A stretch of 64,000 nucleotides of DNA from Pycnococcus provasolii (Eukaryota > Chlorophyta > Pseudoscourfieldiophyceae > Pseudoscourfieldiales > Pycnococcaceae): assembly GCA_938743325.2 (NCBI GenBank), contig OW568862.1, positions 1,093,501 to 1,157,500 of the forward strand. The letters are read 5' to 3'. The notes beneath the pieces were generated by a model that searched no databases, had not been told where the DNA came from, and saw only the letters and a list, made by a program, of their open reading frames with translations. Below are positions 18,484 through 27,567 of the stretch, one piece after another. Positions within the stretch are counted from its first letter, which is position 1. Every line of letters begins with the position of its first letter. A program made the position numbers and the translations under genes.

Positions 18484-18834
18484 GAAAAGGGAATGACGGG
18501 ACGTAATACGCTCACCCTGGACGGAGGGGCGAAAGCAGGCTGAGCAGGCCGAGGGAAAAAGGCAGAACTTTATTAGGGGTTCCAACTCCAGGCGAAGTTT
18601 CCTTCATTGATTGATTTCATTCTTGTCATTCGTGTGTGTGACATAAGTGACACTCGCTTACAACAGTCAGTAGTAGTGCACGTCACGTGTACGTGTGTCC
18701 AGAGTCACGTTTGTTTGTTTGCTTCTCCTCTCCCACCCCCCCTCATCTCATCCGTCTTGTAAACCGTCCAAGCAGTCATGCTGTAATGCTGTGTGTTGAT
18801 GGATGTCCTTGATGTATGTGTCAGGTTGTTATGA
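18484..18834. promoter_or_regulatory. Intergenic spacer with AACCCCTAA element
   Basis: It contains the promoter side of the WGR gene and the 3' flank of the P450 fusion gene. A telo-box-like TTAGGGGTT (18573-18581) lies 90 bp upstream of the WGR ATG. Nothing else is recognised. Confidence 0.5.
18573..18581 (-). promoter_or_regulatory. Telo-box-like AACCCCTAA
   Basis: Reads AACCCCTAA on the coding strand, 90 bp upstream of the WGR gene start. It is one of a recurrent set in this window. Confidence 0.35.
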
Positions 18835-21800
18835 TTATCCGGCCCACACGTCCTCGATGTACGTCATGCCCCCAACGAACGATTCCGCACTTGATACGCT
18901 CATGCCCCCGGCGCTGTGAGCCGCATCGATGAACGCGCGTCTCACGCTCGGGGCCATGCTCCGCGCGTCGCCGCACACAAACACGCGACACGATGGGTCC
19001 CTCATCAGCGACCACACCTCCTTGGCGTTCGCCGCAATCAAATCCTGCACGTAAACCTTCTGCACGCCGCTCGTCCGGCTCAGCGCGACGTGCAAGCTCG
19101 TCAGCGTGCCGTCCTTAAGCATGCCGGCGAGCTCATCCTTGTACAGGTAGTCGTCGTCCGAACGGCAACCAAAGAAAAGCACCGCCTTCCCGAGCGTCTC
19201 GCCTGACGCGCGGCGTGCGCGTCGCTCGTGCAAGAACGCCATCATCGGTGCCAAGCCAGTGCCCGGTCCGACCAGAAGGAGCGGCGCACTCGCATCCTCC
19301 GGGACGCAGAAACCGGATGTCATGCGGCGCACTGCACCAAGGATGTTTCCTTCGCCTGGCTGCGCGTCACCGAGCAGGCTTGACGCAAGCCCACGGTGCA
19401 CACGCCCCGTCTTGGTCACGTAGCTGACGCGCGCCACGGTCAACGTGAGCACGTCATCTGAAGGCGACGAAGGGCTGCTGGAAATGCTGTAGAAGCGTGG
19501 AGCCATGGGCTTGGCGAGCGCCACAAACAGGCCGAGATCGAGCTGCACCCGACCGCGGTACCGCGCGAGCAGCTCCGCCAGGCTCACGTCCGCCATTGTT
19601 GCGCTGAAGCGCTCAGCGTCTTTGGAGAGGGCAGCCAGCTCGGCGATCGCCTTTGGGCAACCCGACGCGTGCTCGGCGATCTTCGCGACGCATTTCTTGG
19701 AGGGCGGCGCCGCGAGATCAGGAAAGAAGCCCATGACATCTCGCGCCTTGACGTACAGAGGTTCGAGAACGGGCTTCGTGGCGAGAACCTGGTGCGCCCC
19801 ACGCGCTTGGCGCCGCGTGCCGCGGCCGAGGTGCCACGCGACGGGCGCCTCCGGCGCAATGCCGAGCGCATCGAGCGCCATGGACACAAGATCAGAGCTG
19901 TTGCACGGAAGGATCTCAAGGTGGTCACCGGCACGGTACGCGGGCTCCTGGTCGGTCTTAGTAGTCAGCTGGAGCGTGACATGACTGACGCTTCGTCCGC
20001 AACCAGGTGTGCAGAGCTCGCGTGGTGCCTGGTGCACGCGGAGCGGGTGAATGCGATCCTTCGCAAGCTCCTTCATCACCTCCTCCGACGCGTCAACACC
20101 CTTGGCGAGGAGCTTGTCGACGATTTCATTCGCACCCGCGAGCGCATCCGCTGCCGTCTCGAAAAGAATGCGTCCTTTCGGAACTTCGTCGACCACCTGG
20201 AGTTTCGATGCCTCCTCCTCCAGGCGAGCGCTCTCCGCCTCGAGTGCAGCAGCCGCACCCTCCGTGGACGACGCGCCGAGCGCCGTGCCCAGCGACGAGA
20301 GCCATGCCTCAAAGCTGTCCTCGAAGGTGGTGCCATCCATGTCTGCGGCGCCCATGTCGACGAGGCGCGTCGCACCAGCTTCCTGCAATGCCAGATCCAC
20401 TTCGCGCGGGTACTGCATGTACGTCGTTCGCCACTGACTGTTCCCGAGGCCGAACACCGCAAAGGATACGCCCTCAAGCGAGCCTTTCTTTATGTTCTCA
20501 GAGACACTCAGAGACGGAAGGAACGCCTTCGCGTTGTCTGGTGGCATGCCGTTGTAAGTCGACGCTGCCACGAGAAGAACATCGGTAGCTGCTATATTCG
20601 TAGTCGCTGCTTCGTCGAGTGTGGCGACGTTGACGGAAAATTCACCGCGCGCTGCAACGAAGCGCGCAATCTCGTTCGCCATCTGCTCGCTCGCGCCGGC
20701 GTTCGACCCAAAGAGCACCGTTGCCTTACGCCGTGCCTCGCCTGACGTCGGCGTCGTCGTTTTCGATTCTTGAAGAGAAGAAGGAGGAGGCGATGCAGCA
20801 TTGCGAACAGCTGCTGGTTCGCTGAAAGATGGCGTCGACGCCGCCAGATGAGGCGTGTCGAGCGGTCCGCCAGGACGCGCCTTGACCTCGAAAGCCAAGT
20901 CCTTGGCGCTCGGCGCCGCAGATCCTTTCACGTACCCTGGCATGAGGTGATACCCAGGCTTCCCGATCCACTTGAAGTGAACGAGCATGATCGCAAGGAA
21001 CGACTTTGCCTCGAAGAGGGCAAACTGGCTGCCGATACAAGCGCGGCTTCCGAAGCCCCATGGATGGTAGGCATTAGGATGACGTGCGGCGACCGCGTCG
21101 GGATGAAAGCGGTCGGGGTTGAAGCTGAGCGGATCGCCAAACTCGCCTCCCCAGTACTCCGGGTTCGTGTGCAAGGCTCTCGTCAGCACGCTAATGCGTT
21201 CGCCTTGGAACACGCGGTGGCCAGCGAGGATCGTGTCGTGGGCAGCGTCACGTGTGAGCTCGACGACTGGCGAATAGAGACGGAGAGCCTCTCGGAACGT
21301 CTGCTCAATGTACGTCAACTTCGGGATGTCCTTCGCGTCGAGCGTCGTCTTTCCATTAAGCACACGCCTCGCCTCCTCCAGGCACCGCGCTTCGACGATC
21401 GGATGCTCCGCGATCAGCTGCATGGTGAAGCCTAAGGTCGCTGCGGTCGTTTCGTGTCCCGCGATCATGAGATTCATGACGTGGCCGAAGATGCCACGCA
21501 AACGCACGCGCTTTCCCGTGGCTGACGCACGATCATTGAACATGCTCGCGATGACGGAGTGCTTCGCCGCGTCGTCCGTCGATGCGCGTGCGTTTTCCAC
21601 CATATCTTCAACCATGCCCTCGAGCTCCCGCTTCGCAGCGCGGAATGCGCACTCGAGGCGGTCTGCGTCGTACCCAGAAAAGGGAATCTTGCTCTTTATG
21701 CCGTATTCTGATGCCGGATTCAATAAGCCGGTACTGTGTCCTAAGCAGAAGCGGAAAAGCCGGACAAAGTCGTGCGCAGGCTCTCCCGCACCGATTCGCT

Positions 21801-23217
21801 CGACGTTCTTCAGGTCCACGCCCATTGAGCACTCGACAATTGCGTCCGCCGTCATCGCGGTGAGGAACTCGGGCACATCATCGATATAGAAAGAAGCGTT
21901 GCCGGTGCCATCACCACCCTCTTCGATGCCGTGGAGCGCGCGCACGAGCTGCGCCGTCCACTGCTCGATGAAGACGCCCGTTTTTCGGATGATCGTGGAA
22001 GCGTACTGGCGGATGCGAAGCTCGTTGAACGCGCGAGGGAGAAGCGCGTGAGCCGTCTTCCAATCCTCTGAATTCTCCGAGGATGTGAACAGGCCGTTCT
22101 CGGTGAAGCGTTGAATATTGAGCTGATTGGGGCGGTTCCACAGCTTGGGAAAGTCCTCTCTTCGCGCGAGGAGCTCTCGCACCACTTCTGCGTTCGCCGT
22201 GAGCGTCACGAACTCCTCTGCGTCCGGGTGGAACAAAGTCTTCGGAGGGAATCCCGCGGCGATGACATCACTGTGATCGGCCCGTTGGCGTGCTTTGGAA
22301 TCTCCGGCGCGCAAGTCATCGACAAGCTCGGTCAGGCGCGAATTGTCGTCGTCGCCAAAGTCATTGATACCTGGGCTTCCCTTTTGGAGACGAGCAGTCG
22401 CACCGTACGCGTACTTTCCTGATGGCGGGAACAAGTTCGCGGCGATGTTGTACTGAGGAATTGAGTACGAGCCCATCAAGCTGAGGTAGGCGTGCCCGAG
22501 CACTGGAATCGCTATGCCGGCGACGGGGAAAGGACGCAGAGGTGGAGGTGGGCGGATTTTGTTGTCATCGTCTGCAGCAGCGGCGAGCTCGATTATGTGC
22601 AGGTCGTTCCCACTGCGCTTCCTGAGGTACGACTCGCACGCCTCAAGCATTCCTTCCTCAATCATGGCAGTTGAAACGCTTGGCGGGTGGGAGTCGGTGC
22701 GGAAAATCGGGAAAAGGTGATGCAGACATGGCGGTTCCGTTGCCGATCCACCGAGATTGAGTTCCAGGAGTGCGTCCTCGACGCATTGGATGAGACGCGC
22801 AACGGATTCCTGTTTCGGATGATGAACAAGTATGGCGATGGTTGTTGGGGAGACGACGTACGCCGCGATTGCTGCTGGCGACGATCGGAGCATCGTGGTG
22901 GTTGTCATTGTCGTCGTCGTTTGGTCAGTATCAAGCGACACGTAAACGACAATCTCGAAATGTCCAGGCGGTGCGCCATCGGCACGGCGATCGATTTGCC
23001 GGCGTCGTCGTCGTTGGATAGCTGCGGTTGACGACGCCAGAAAGCACGAGGAGATGGCGGCGAGCGTTGCGAGGACGAAGGATCCGGATCCACCGCTCCT
23101 CATGATTGACGACATTGACGGAAGTATCTTCGCAGCCTTGGCTAACGCGCGCTCGGCGTCGAATCGCGTGTTCCAGTCTTCGAACGTCTCCATGTACGGG
23201 TGAAGTTGATAGGACAT
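18835..23217 (-). CDS. Self-sufficient cytochrome P450-reductase fusion (CYP102/CYP505-like)
   Basis: Single 1460-residue frame combining heme mono-oxygenase and its reductase. The P450 domain (~224-790) has a proline-rich hinge (PPPPLRPFP), I-helix AGHETTAATL, ExxR in REALRLYSP and heme loop FGFGSRACIG with ligand Cys727. The FMN flavodoxin domain starts at ~827 (VLFGSNAGASEQMA, then VFGLGNSQW). The FAD/NADPH domain (~1040-1460) has RFYSISSSPSS, GPGTGLAPMMAF, FFGCRSDDDYLYKDE and a C-terminal VEDVWAG-type end. Bacterial CYP102 and fungal CYP505 fusions are ~1050-1100 residues and hydroxylate fatty acids near the omega end. The N-terminal ~220 residues (a hydrophobic stretch near 45-65, then an unassigned region) are extra. 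No intron is needed. Substrate and location are unknown. Confidence 0.92.
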   Translation of the reverse strand: MSYQLHPYMETFEDWNTRFDAERALAKAAKILPSMSSIMRSGGSGSFVLATLAAISSCFLASSTAAIQRRRRRQIDRRADGAPPGHFEIVVYVSLDTDQTTTTMTTTTMLRSSPAAIAAYVVSPTTIAILVHHPKQESVARLIQCVEDALLELNLGGSATEPPCLHHLFPIFRTDSHPPSVSTAMIEEGMLEACESYLRKRSGNDLHIIELAAAADDDNKIRPPPPLRPFPVAGIAIPVLGHAYLSLMGSYSIPQYNIAANLFPPSGKYAYGATARLQKGSPGINDFGDDDNSRLTELVDDLRAGDSKARQRADHSDVIAAGFPPKTLFHPDAEEFVTLTANAEVVRELLARREDFPKLWNRPNQLNIQRFTENGLFTSSENSEDWKTAHALLPRAFNELRIRQYASTIIRKTGVFIEQWTAQLVRALHGIEEGGDGTGNASFYIDDVPEFLTAMTADAIVECSMGVDLKNVERIGAGEPAHDFVRLFRFCLGHSTGLLNPASEYGIKSKIPFSGYDADRLECAFRAAKRELEGMVEDMVENARASTDDAAKHSVIASMFNDRASATGKRVRLRGIFGHVMNLMIAGHETTAATLGFTMQLIAEHPIVEARCLEEARRVLNGKTTLDAKDIPKLTYIEQTFREALRLYSPVVELTRDAAHDTILAGHRVFQGERISVLTRALHTNPEYWGGEFGDPLSFNPDRFHPDAVAARHPNAYHPWGFGSRACIGSQFALFEAKSFLAIMLVHFKWIGKPGYHLMPGYVKGSAAPSAKDLAFEVKARPGGPLDTPHLAASTPSFSEPAAVRNAASPPPSSLQESKTTTPTSGEARRKATVLFGSNAGASEQMANEIARFVAARGEFSVNVATLDEAATTNIAATDVLLVAASTYNGMPPDNAKAFLPSLSVSENIKKGSLEGVSFAVFGLGNSQWRTTYMQYPREVDLALQEAGATRLVDMGAADMDGTTFEDSFEAWLSSLGTALGASSTEGAAAALEAESARLEEEASKLQVVDEVPKGRILFETAADALAGANEIVDKLLAKGVDASEEVMKELAKDRIHPLRVHQAPRELCTPGCGRSVSHVTLQLTTKTDQEPAYRAGDHLEILPCNSSDLVSMALDALGIAPEAPVAWHLGRGTRRQARGAHQVLATKPVLEPLYVKARDVMGFFPDLAAPPSKKCVAKIAEHASGCPKAIAELAALSKDAERFSATMADVSLAELLARYRGRVQLDLGLFVALAKPMAPRFYSISSSPSSPSDDVLTLTVARVSYVTKTGRVHRGLASSLLGDAQPGEGNILGAVRRMTSGFCVPEDASAPLLLVGPGTGLAPMMAFLHERRARRASGETLGKAVLFFGCRSDDDYLYKDELAGMLKDGTLTSLHVALSRTSGVQKVYVQDLIAANAKEVWSLMRDPSCRVFVCGDARSMAPSVRRAFIDAAHSAGGMSVSSAESFVGGMTYIEDVWAG

Positions 23218-23301
23218 TCACCGAAAAAGGGAGAGACGGTTAAGTGGATTGGTGCGTCCTATCCCCTATGTATGGAGCCCGAGGAAAAGGGGTTATTACA
23301 A

Positions 23302-23310
23302 TTAGGGTTT
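23302..23310 (-). promoter_or_regulatory. Telo-box AAACCCTAA
   Basis: Perfect plant-type telo-box AAACCCTAA on the coding strand, 85 bp upstream of the P450 fusion ATG. Confidence 0.4.
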
Positions 23311-23429
23311 CGTCAGGCCCGTTACTCTTGTTACTCTTCGGAAATCTGTCCGTTGTTGTTTTCTTTCTTCGACTATTTGAGTCATCCGTTTGCAAGTCCA
23401 TTTATAGTCTAACATTTAGTAGTTGATCC

Positions 23430-24713
23430 ATGGCGCCTTCGCTCCCACCTCGTCGTCAGTCCTACCACCATCATCGTCGTCATCATCCTGGTGGCGGCAG
23501 CTCTGTCTCTCGTGGTGGTGGTTCAGCTCAATCTCGTCGTCGTTCATGCGTGCTTCGGCTTGTGCGATGGTACTATCTCAAAGACGCCTTGCTCATCGCT
23601 GCGCTTGGTTTATTCTTCTTGGTGACAATCATACAACAAACCTCAATCATTGCGACCAACAACAAATATGAACGCGCGCAATCTGCACCAACGACAAACT
23701 GGCAGTCACGACGTCACGTTCAAAGACTGCGTGCTTCCGCTTTCCCACAAAACAGCACGACACGCCGTCGCGAACAAGATGTTGTTGTCGGGCTCAAACG
23801 CCCGCCCGCCAACAATGTCAACAACACAACAACCTCGCAGCCCTCCGCTTTCCCACAAAACAGCACGACACGCCGTCGCGAAGAAGATATTGTTGTCGGG
23901 CTCAAACGCCCGCCCGCCAACAATGTCAACAACACAACAACCTCGCAGCCCTGTGTATGCATCGACGGTAAAACTGATGGGTTCGGAGCGCAATATCAAG
24001 CAAAAACGAGCGGTGTAGCGTGGGCACGTGCAAAAGGTATACCGTACATTCATGTGCCCTTCAAGGGCCTAATCGGGCACGGAATCTTGTCGCATGCTGC
24101 TGGCACTAATGACACGTTGGAAGCAATAGAGCAATTCGCTGGGATGCGCAGCGATCTGCTCGAAGGTTTCACTTGCACCAAAGGCCAAAACAATTTGACA
24201 ATTTGTGGGTCAACCCCGTGCTCACGTACGATCAAAGAAGTCTATCGGAATCCTAGGAGGTACTACACACCAGAAGTGCGCGCTGAGCTTCGTCGCGTGT
24301 ACAATGCTTCACCAAAGCCTATTCCGCATAATTGCGATACCGCCGTGCATGTAAGACGCGGCGACGCGAGAGATGGTAATCCGCGGCGCACAAGTGATGA
24401 GCAGGTGGAAAACACTCTTCAACACTTTACACGCAAATACGGAGCAAACCAAAGCATTTGCATTTTCTCTGAAGGGGTCGAAAGTGACTTCAACGCCTTC
24501 AACCTGACACATCGTTTCCCTCACACACGACTCTACTTGAATGGAGGAATAAGAGAAGCCTTCCATTCTCTCGTGGTCGCGCCACGACTCGTGATGGCGC
24601 GCAGCTCATTTTCCTACGCAGCGGCTTTGCTAAACACAGAGCAAATCTTCTACTACAAGGTGAGGCGGATGTCTCAGTTGAAGCCTCTTGATCATTGGCA
24701 GAGGCTTAATTAG
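23430..24713 (+). CDS. Fucosyltransferase-like type II membrane protein
   Basis: 427 residues. A basic His/Ser/Arg-rich tail is followed by an anchor (LLIAALGLFFLVTII, ~52-68), a stem with an exact 36-residue duplication, then a catalytic region from CVCIDGKTDGFGAQYQA (~170). The motif HVRRGD near residue 310 is the GDP-fucose-binding signature shared by alpha-1,2/alpha-1,6 and protein O-fucosyltransferases (GT11/GT23/GT65-like). SRRSSFSYAAALL-type ending (MARSSFSYAAALLN) is the usual C-terminal motif, in which the Ser helps bind GDP. Several NxT/NxS sites lie in the stem. GT11-like is the best guess; acceptor unknown. Confidence 0.75.
   Translation: MAPSLPPRRQSYHHHRRHHPGGGSSVSRGGGSAQSRRRSCVLRLVRWYYLKDALLIAALGLFFLVTIIQQTSIIATNNKYERAQSAPTTNWQSRRHVQRLRASAFPQNSTTRRREQDVVVGLKRPPANNVNNTTTSQPSAFPQNSTTRRREEDIVVGLKRPPANNVNNTTTSQPCVCIDGKTDGFGAQYQAKTSGVAWARAKGIPYIHVPFKGLIGHGILSHAAGTNDTLEAIEQFAGMRSDLLEGFTCTKGQNNLTICGSTPCSRTIKEVYRNPRRYYTPEVRAELRRVYNASPKPIPHNCDTAVHVRRGDARDGNPRRTSDEQVENTLQHFTRKYGANQSICIFSEGVESDFNAFNLTHRFPHTRLYLNGGIREAFHSLVVAPRLVMARSSFSYAAALLNTEQIFYYKVRRMSQLKPLDHWQRLN
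23736..23951 (+). repeat. 108-bp tandem duplication inside the fucosyltransferase-like gene
   Basis: Two copies, 23736-23843 and 23844-23951, each encoding 36 residues (AFPQNSTTRRRE...). They differ at only a few positions, so the duplication is recent and frame-preserving. It lengthens the stem region. Confidence 0.92.
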
Positions 24714-24775
24714 CGGCGGTGCGCGCGTGGGCCGACGCGCAGCGGCGCAACTAGCGGGAGGAAGGGGAGGCTGCG

Positions 24776-24792
24776 TGTGTGTGTGTGTGTGT
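24776..24792 (+). repeat. GT dinucleotide microsatellite
   Basis: About eight GT units just past the fucosyltransferase-like gene, on its 3' side. Confidence 0.8.
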
Positions 24793-24957
24793 TTGATCTC
24801 CAGTGATCGCATGTATGTTTTCTAAAGCTTTTTACTTTTACTTTGATTAGCGGCTTTCATCATCCCGTCGCGGAGCGAAGCTTCCGTCACTCTCCCTTTT
24901 TTGTCATTTCACTACATACACAAAAACAAAAAAAAGAACAAAGAGACTCTCACTCAC

Positions 24958-27318
24958 TCAACCGCCGCTCGCCACCTGCGCCACCGCCGCAATGAACGTA
25001 CCCCAAAGGGCGATCACCACGATCAATGCGAGCACCGGCGGCCCGATGCGGTCGTCGAAGCTGCCCTCGCGCTTGCGAATGCGATCGGCCCGATGGAAAA
25101 ACACCCAACTAGCGTATAGGCATATCACGACGCTCACGGGCATCACGAAGACGGCGACGAGTTGCACGGGACGAGCAAGCGACTGGTTCGCCTCGGTGGT
25201 CGAGAGGCCAATGGAGAACCCGACGAGCGCCGTGCCAATCGCGCCGAGGTGGACAGCCATATTCAGCCAATTCAAAAACGTGCGCTCGTTTGCCAAAAAT
25301 GTTTTTGGTTCAATTCGCATCGGGATCTTTCGTGGAAGCATGTACGGCTGTACCGTGCGGGACGTTGGCTTTCGCAGACCCAGGGCGTGCATCGTGCGAT
25401 CCCAAATGCCACGTCGTGGAGGACGAGGAGGAGGATTTGAGCCACCGGCGGTGTTCAGCAAGCTCGCCATCTCCTCCGCGCAAAATTTCGTGGAGTCTGT
25501 GTAAGGCACACCCGCTAGATTCGTCGTGGGCGGTAGCAGTATCGCCCGCGGACCACTGAGCATAGGTCGCTGCTGATGATCATCATCGACGACGCTGGCA
25601 TTATCGACGCTGCTGCCTCTGCTCGGGCCACTTCGTGGCACATGTCCGCCGCGAGGCGTTAGCGCGCGATCAGGCTGCGAATGGAGAATGGAGGGACGCA
25701 AGCTGAGATCGTCGATCCAATACGGCATGCTCTGCACCATGTCTGGAAGAAGCACCGCGCATCCATGTATGAATTTGCTCATCTTATGAACGAGCGTGAG
25801 GTAGCCGCTGCGCTCGACGAGATCCTCCACCCATCGCGGGCATTCTTCACCCTCCGCGAGGCTGAGCTTCACCTCAAGCACGGCGTGAGGAAAATACGTC
25901 ACCTCCGTGCGTTTCACCAGAAGGCTCGGATCTCGAAACCAACGTCCAGCCTCCTCGCATGATGGCGCACAGTCCGGATTCTCCTTCATCATTAGAAGGT
26001 TCGTGTCGAGCGAGACGCGAACGGACGCGTCGAATGGGATTTGGTAAGCCACACGCATGTACTGCGTGCGCATCATCGGCTCAAGCTGCTTGCCCACCAC
26101 CTGATCTTGACACTCGGTGAAGAGGCGCCGAAAGTCGTCAAGCTCTGCCGCGCTCGTCCTCGGTTTCCTCTTCAGCAGGTCGTCAACCGCCATGTCCACC
26201 GTATACGTGCCCTCGGAGAACGGGACCACCTGCTCCGGCATCAGTGTGAAGCGTTCCTTGACGCTCAACTCGCCCTTCCAGCTTTCCTTATGCGTCTTAC
26301 GCTCAACGAATACCACCTCTGGCTCCTTGTCTCCGTACCACCTGTATCGCATTGCGATGGATCCTGGGTACTTCTCCAGACGTCCGTGGTAAAGCTCCAA
26401 CGACTGGTTGTCGAGGTAGACGGAGTTCGTGAGCTGGCTGTCGCCCCTAAGCTCGTCGAGCTTCATCTGAAACACGGGAAGGTGCTGAGAGAGCGCGAGC
26501 TTGACGGAGCTAACGTCTTCCGCCTTGACCCAGTACTTCTTCGTAGATCGCACGAATCCTTGCGAGGCACCCTTGTCCTGCACGCCAGCCTTGTCTCCAC
26601 GCAGCGTGCTGTGTATGGCACTGAGTTTGACGAACATCCTCGAGTAGTCGCCCTGCACCCAGTGCTGCTGGTACATTCGTTTCCTGTAGAATTGATAGAT
26701 CGGAGTCGCGGGCAAATACTTGTCGTGCTTCTTGAGGATCTTGTACAGAGCCGTGTACTGGATGTTGATGAAGCTCTCCAGGCTTAGGAATCTCTCGCCA
26801 ATCGCCTTTGCCATCTCCTCGAATGACACGCGTTCCTCCTCGGTGTCCCAACCGTGCTCGACATTTGTCGTCAATTGCATCAGATCCCTGTTCAGCTCCT
26901 CGAGGCGAGCGTTTGTGTACGCACCAAGCTTGGCAATGGAGCGGTCAATCTCGTCGAAGAAGTCGTTTTCCGTAATTTCCACGAAGATTGGCTCGTGCTC
27001 CGCAGCAGCAGTGGACGACGAGGACGACGCCAGGGGCGCCTCCACGTCACCGCTGCCCTCCGTGGTTGGCGTTGTGTTGTGTTGGCCGAGCAGCATCGGC
27101 GATGTGACGGGAACTTTCTCGTCAATCGCGCCACCCGTTGGGTCGAACGACAGCGACGGTGGTACAAATCGCCTCTCCGCCTCACGCACCTGCTGCGTGC
27201 TTGTTAGTTCGCCTAGGAACTTGATCATCGTCTTGAGTTTGTCGTATGCGACGATGGTGGTGACGGGCCATTCTGGATGGTTTGAGATGGCACGCGCGTA
27301 CGACTCGCCGAACTTCAT
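24958..27318 (-). CDS. VTC4: Polyphosphate polymerase, SPX-VTC-DUF202 (VTC4-like)
   Basis: Makes inorganic polyphosphate from ATP and moves it into acidocalcisomes or vacuoles. 786 residues. The SPX domain at ~1-210 starts MKFGESYARAI and includes the basic helix ILKKHDKYLPATP that binds inositol pyrophosphates. The VTC tunnel domain at ~240-540 has the polymerase motifs MRYRWYG, FVERKTHKESW, VKERF, AVLEVKLSL and LVHKMSKFIHG. A variable linker rich in Pro and Ser follows. The C-terminal DUF202/VTC1 domain (~690-786) has NERTFLNWLNMAVHLGAIG and three membrane helices. It lies head-to-head with a VTC1-like gene 249 bp away, implying shared phosphate-responsive control. Confidence 0.93.
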   Translation of the reverse strand: MKFGESYARAISNHPEWPVTTIVAYDKLKTMIKFLGELTSTQQVREAERRFVPPSLSFDPTGGAIDEKVPVTSPMLLGQHNTTPTTEGSGDVEAPLASSSSSTAAAEHEPIFVEITENDFFDEIDRSIAKLGAYTNARLEELNRDLMQLTTNVEHGWDTEEERVSFEEMAKAIGERFLSLESFINIQYTALYKILKKHDKYLPATPIYQFYRKRMYQQHWVQGDYSRMFVKLSAIHSTLRGDKAGVQDKGASQGFVRSTKKYWVKAEDVSSVKLALSQHLPVFQMKLDELRGDSQLTNSVYLDNQSLELYHGRLEKYPGSIAMRYRWYGDKEPEVVFVERKTHKESWKGELSVKERFTLMPEQVVPFSEGTYTVDMAVDDLLKRKPRTSAAELDDFRRLFTECQDQVVGKQLEPMMRTQYMRVAYQIPFDASVRVSLDTNLLMMKENPDCAPSCEEAGRWFRDPSLLVKRTEVTYFPHAVLEVKLSLAEGEECPRWVEDLVERSGYLTLVHKMSKFIHGCAVLLPDMVQSMPYWIDDLSLRPSILHSQPDRALTPRGGHVPRSGPSRGSSVDNASVVDDDHQQRPMLSGPRAILLPPTTNLAGVPYTDSTKFCAEEMASLLNTAGGSNPPPRPPRRGIWDRTMHALGLRKPTSRTVQPYMLPRKIPMRIEPKTFLANERTFLNWLNMAVHLGAIGTALVGFSIGLSTTEANQSLARPVQLVAVFVMPVSVVICLYASWVFFHRADRIRKREGSFDDRIGPPVLALIVVIALWGTFIAAVAQVASGG

Positions 27319-27567
27319 ACTGTTGTATTTTGTTCGCGCGTTTGTTTCTTCAGCACGCTAGTAGCTCCAGTCGCGCACACTCGATCGAGCAGACGCGCCA
27401 CAAAGTGGTAATGTCGTGTGTGTGACGAATGAACAGCGCCACGAACGGCACGGAGAACGTATCGCGAATCCGTGCGAACCGAATGGGGGGTGTTGGTGTT
27501 GGGGCCTCTGCTTTGTATCAGTGTTTTGGATTCGATTTTCGTTTCATTTTTACTCGTTTTCGCGAGA
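27319..27567. promoter_or_regulatory. Shared bidirectional promoter of the VTC gene pair
   Basis: 249 bp separate the two divergent ATGs. No canonical TATA was identified by eye. Co-regulation is inferred from arrangement and function only. Confidence 0.45.

Noticed and set aside
19669-20745. 358-residue plus-strand frame across the P450 fusion
   Set aside because: Antisense of flavodoxin and FAD domains; no recognisable family.
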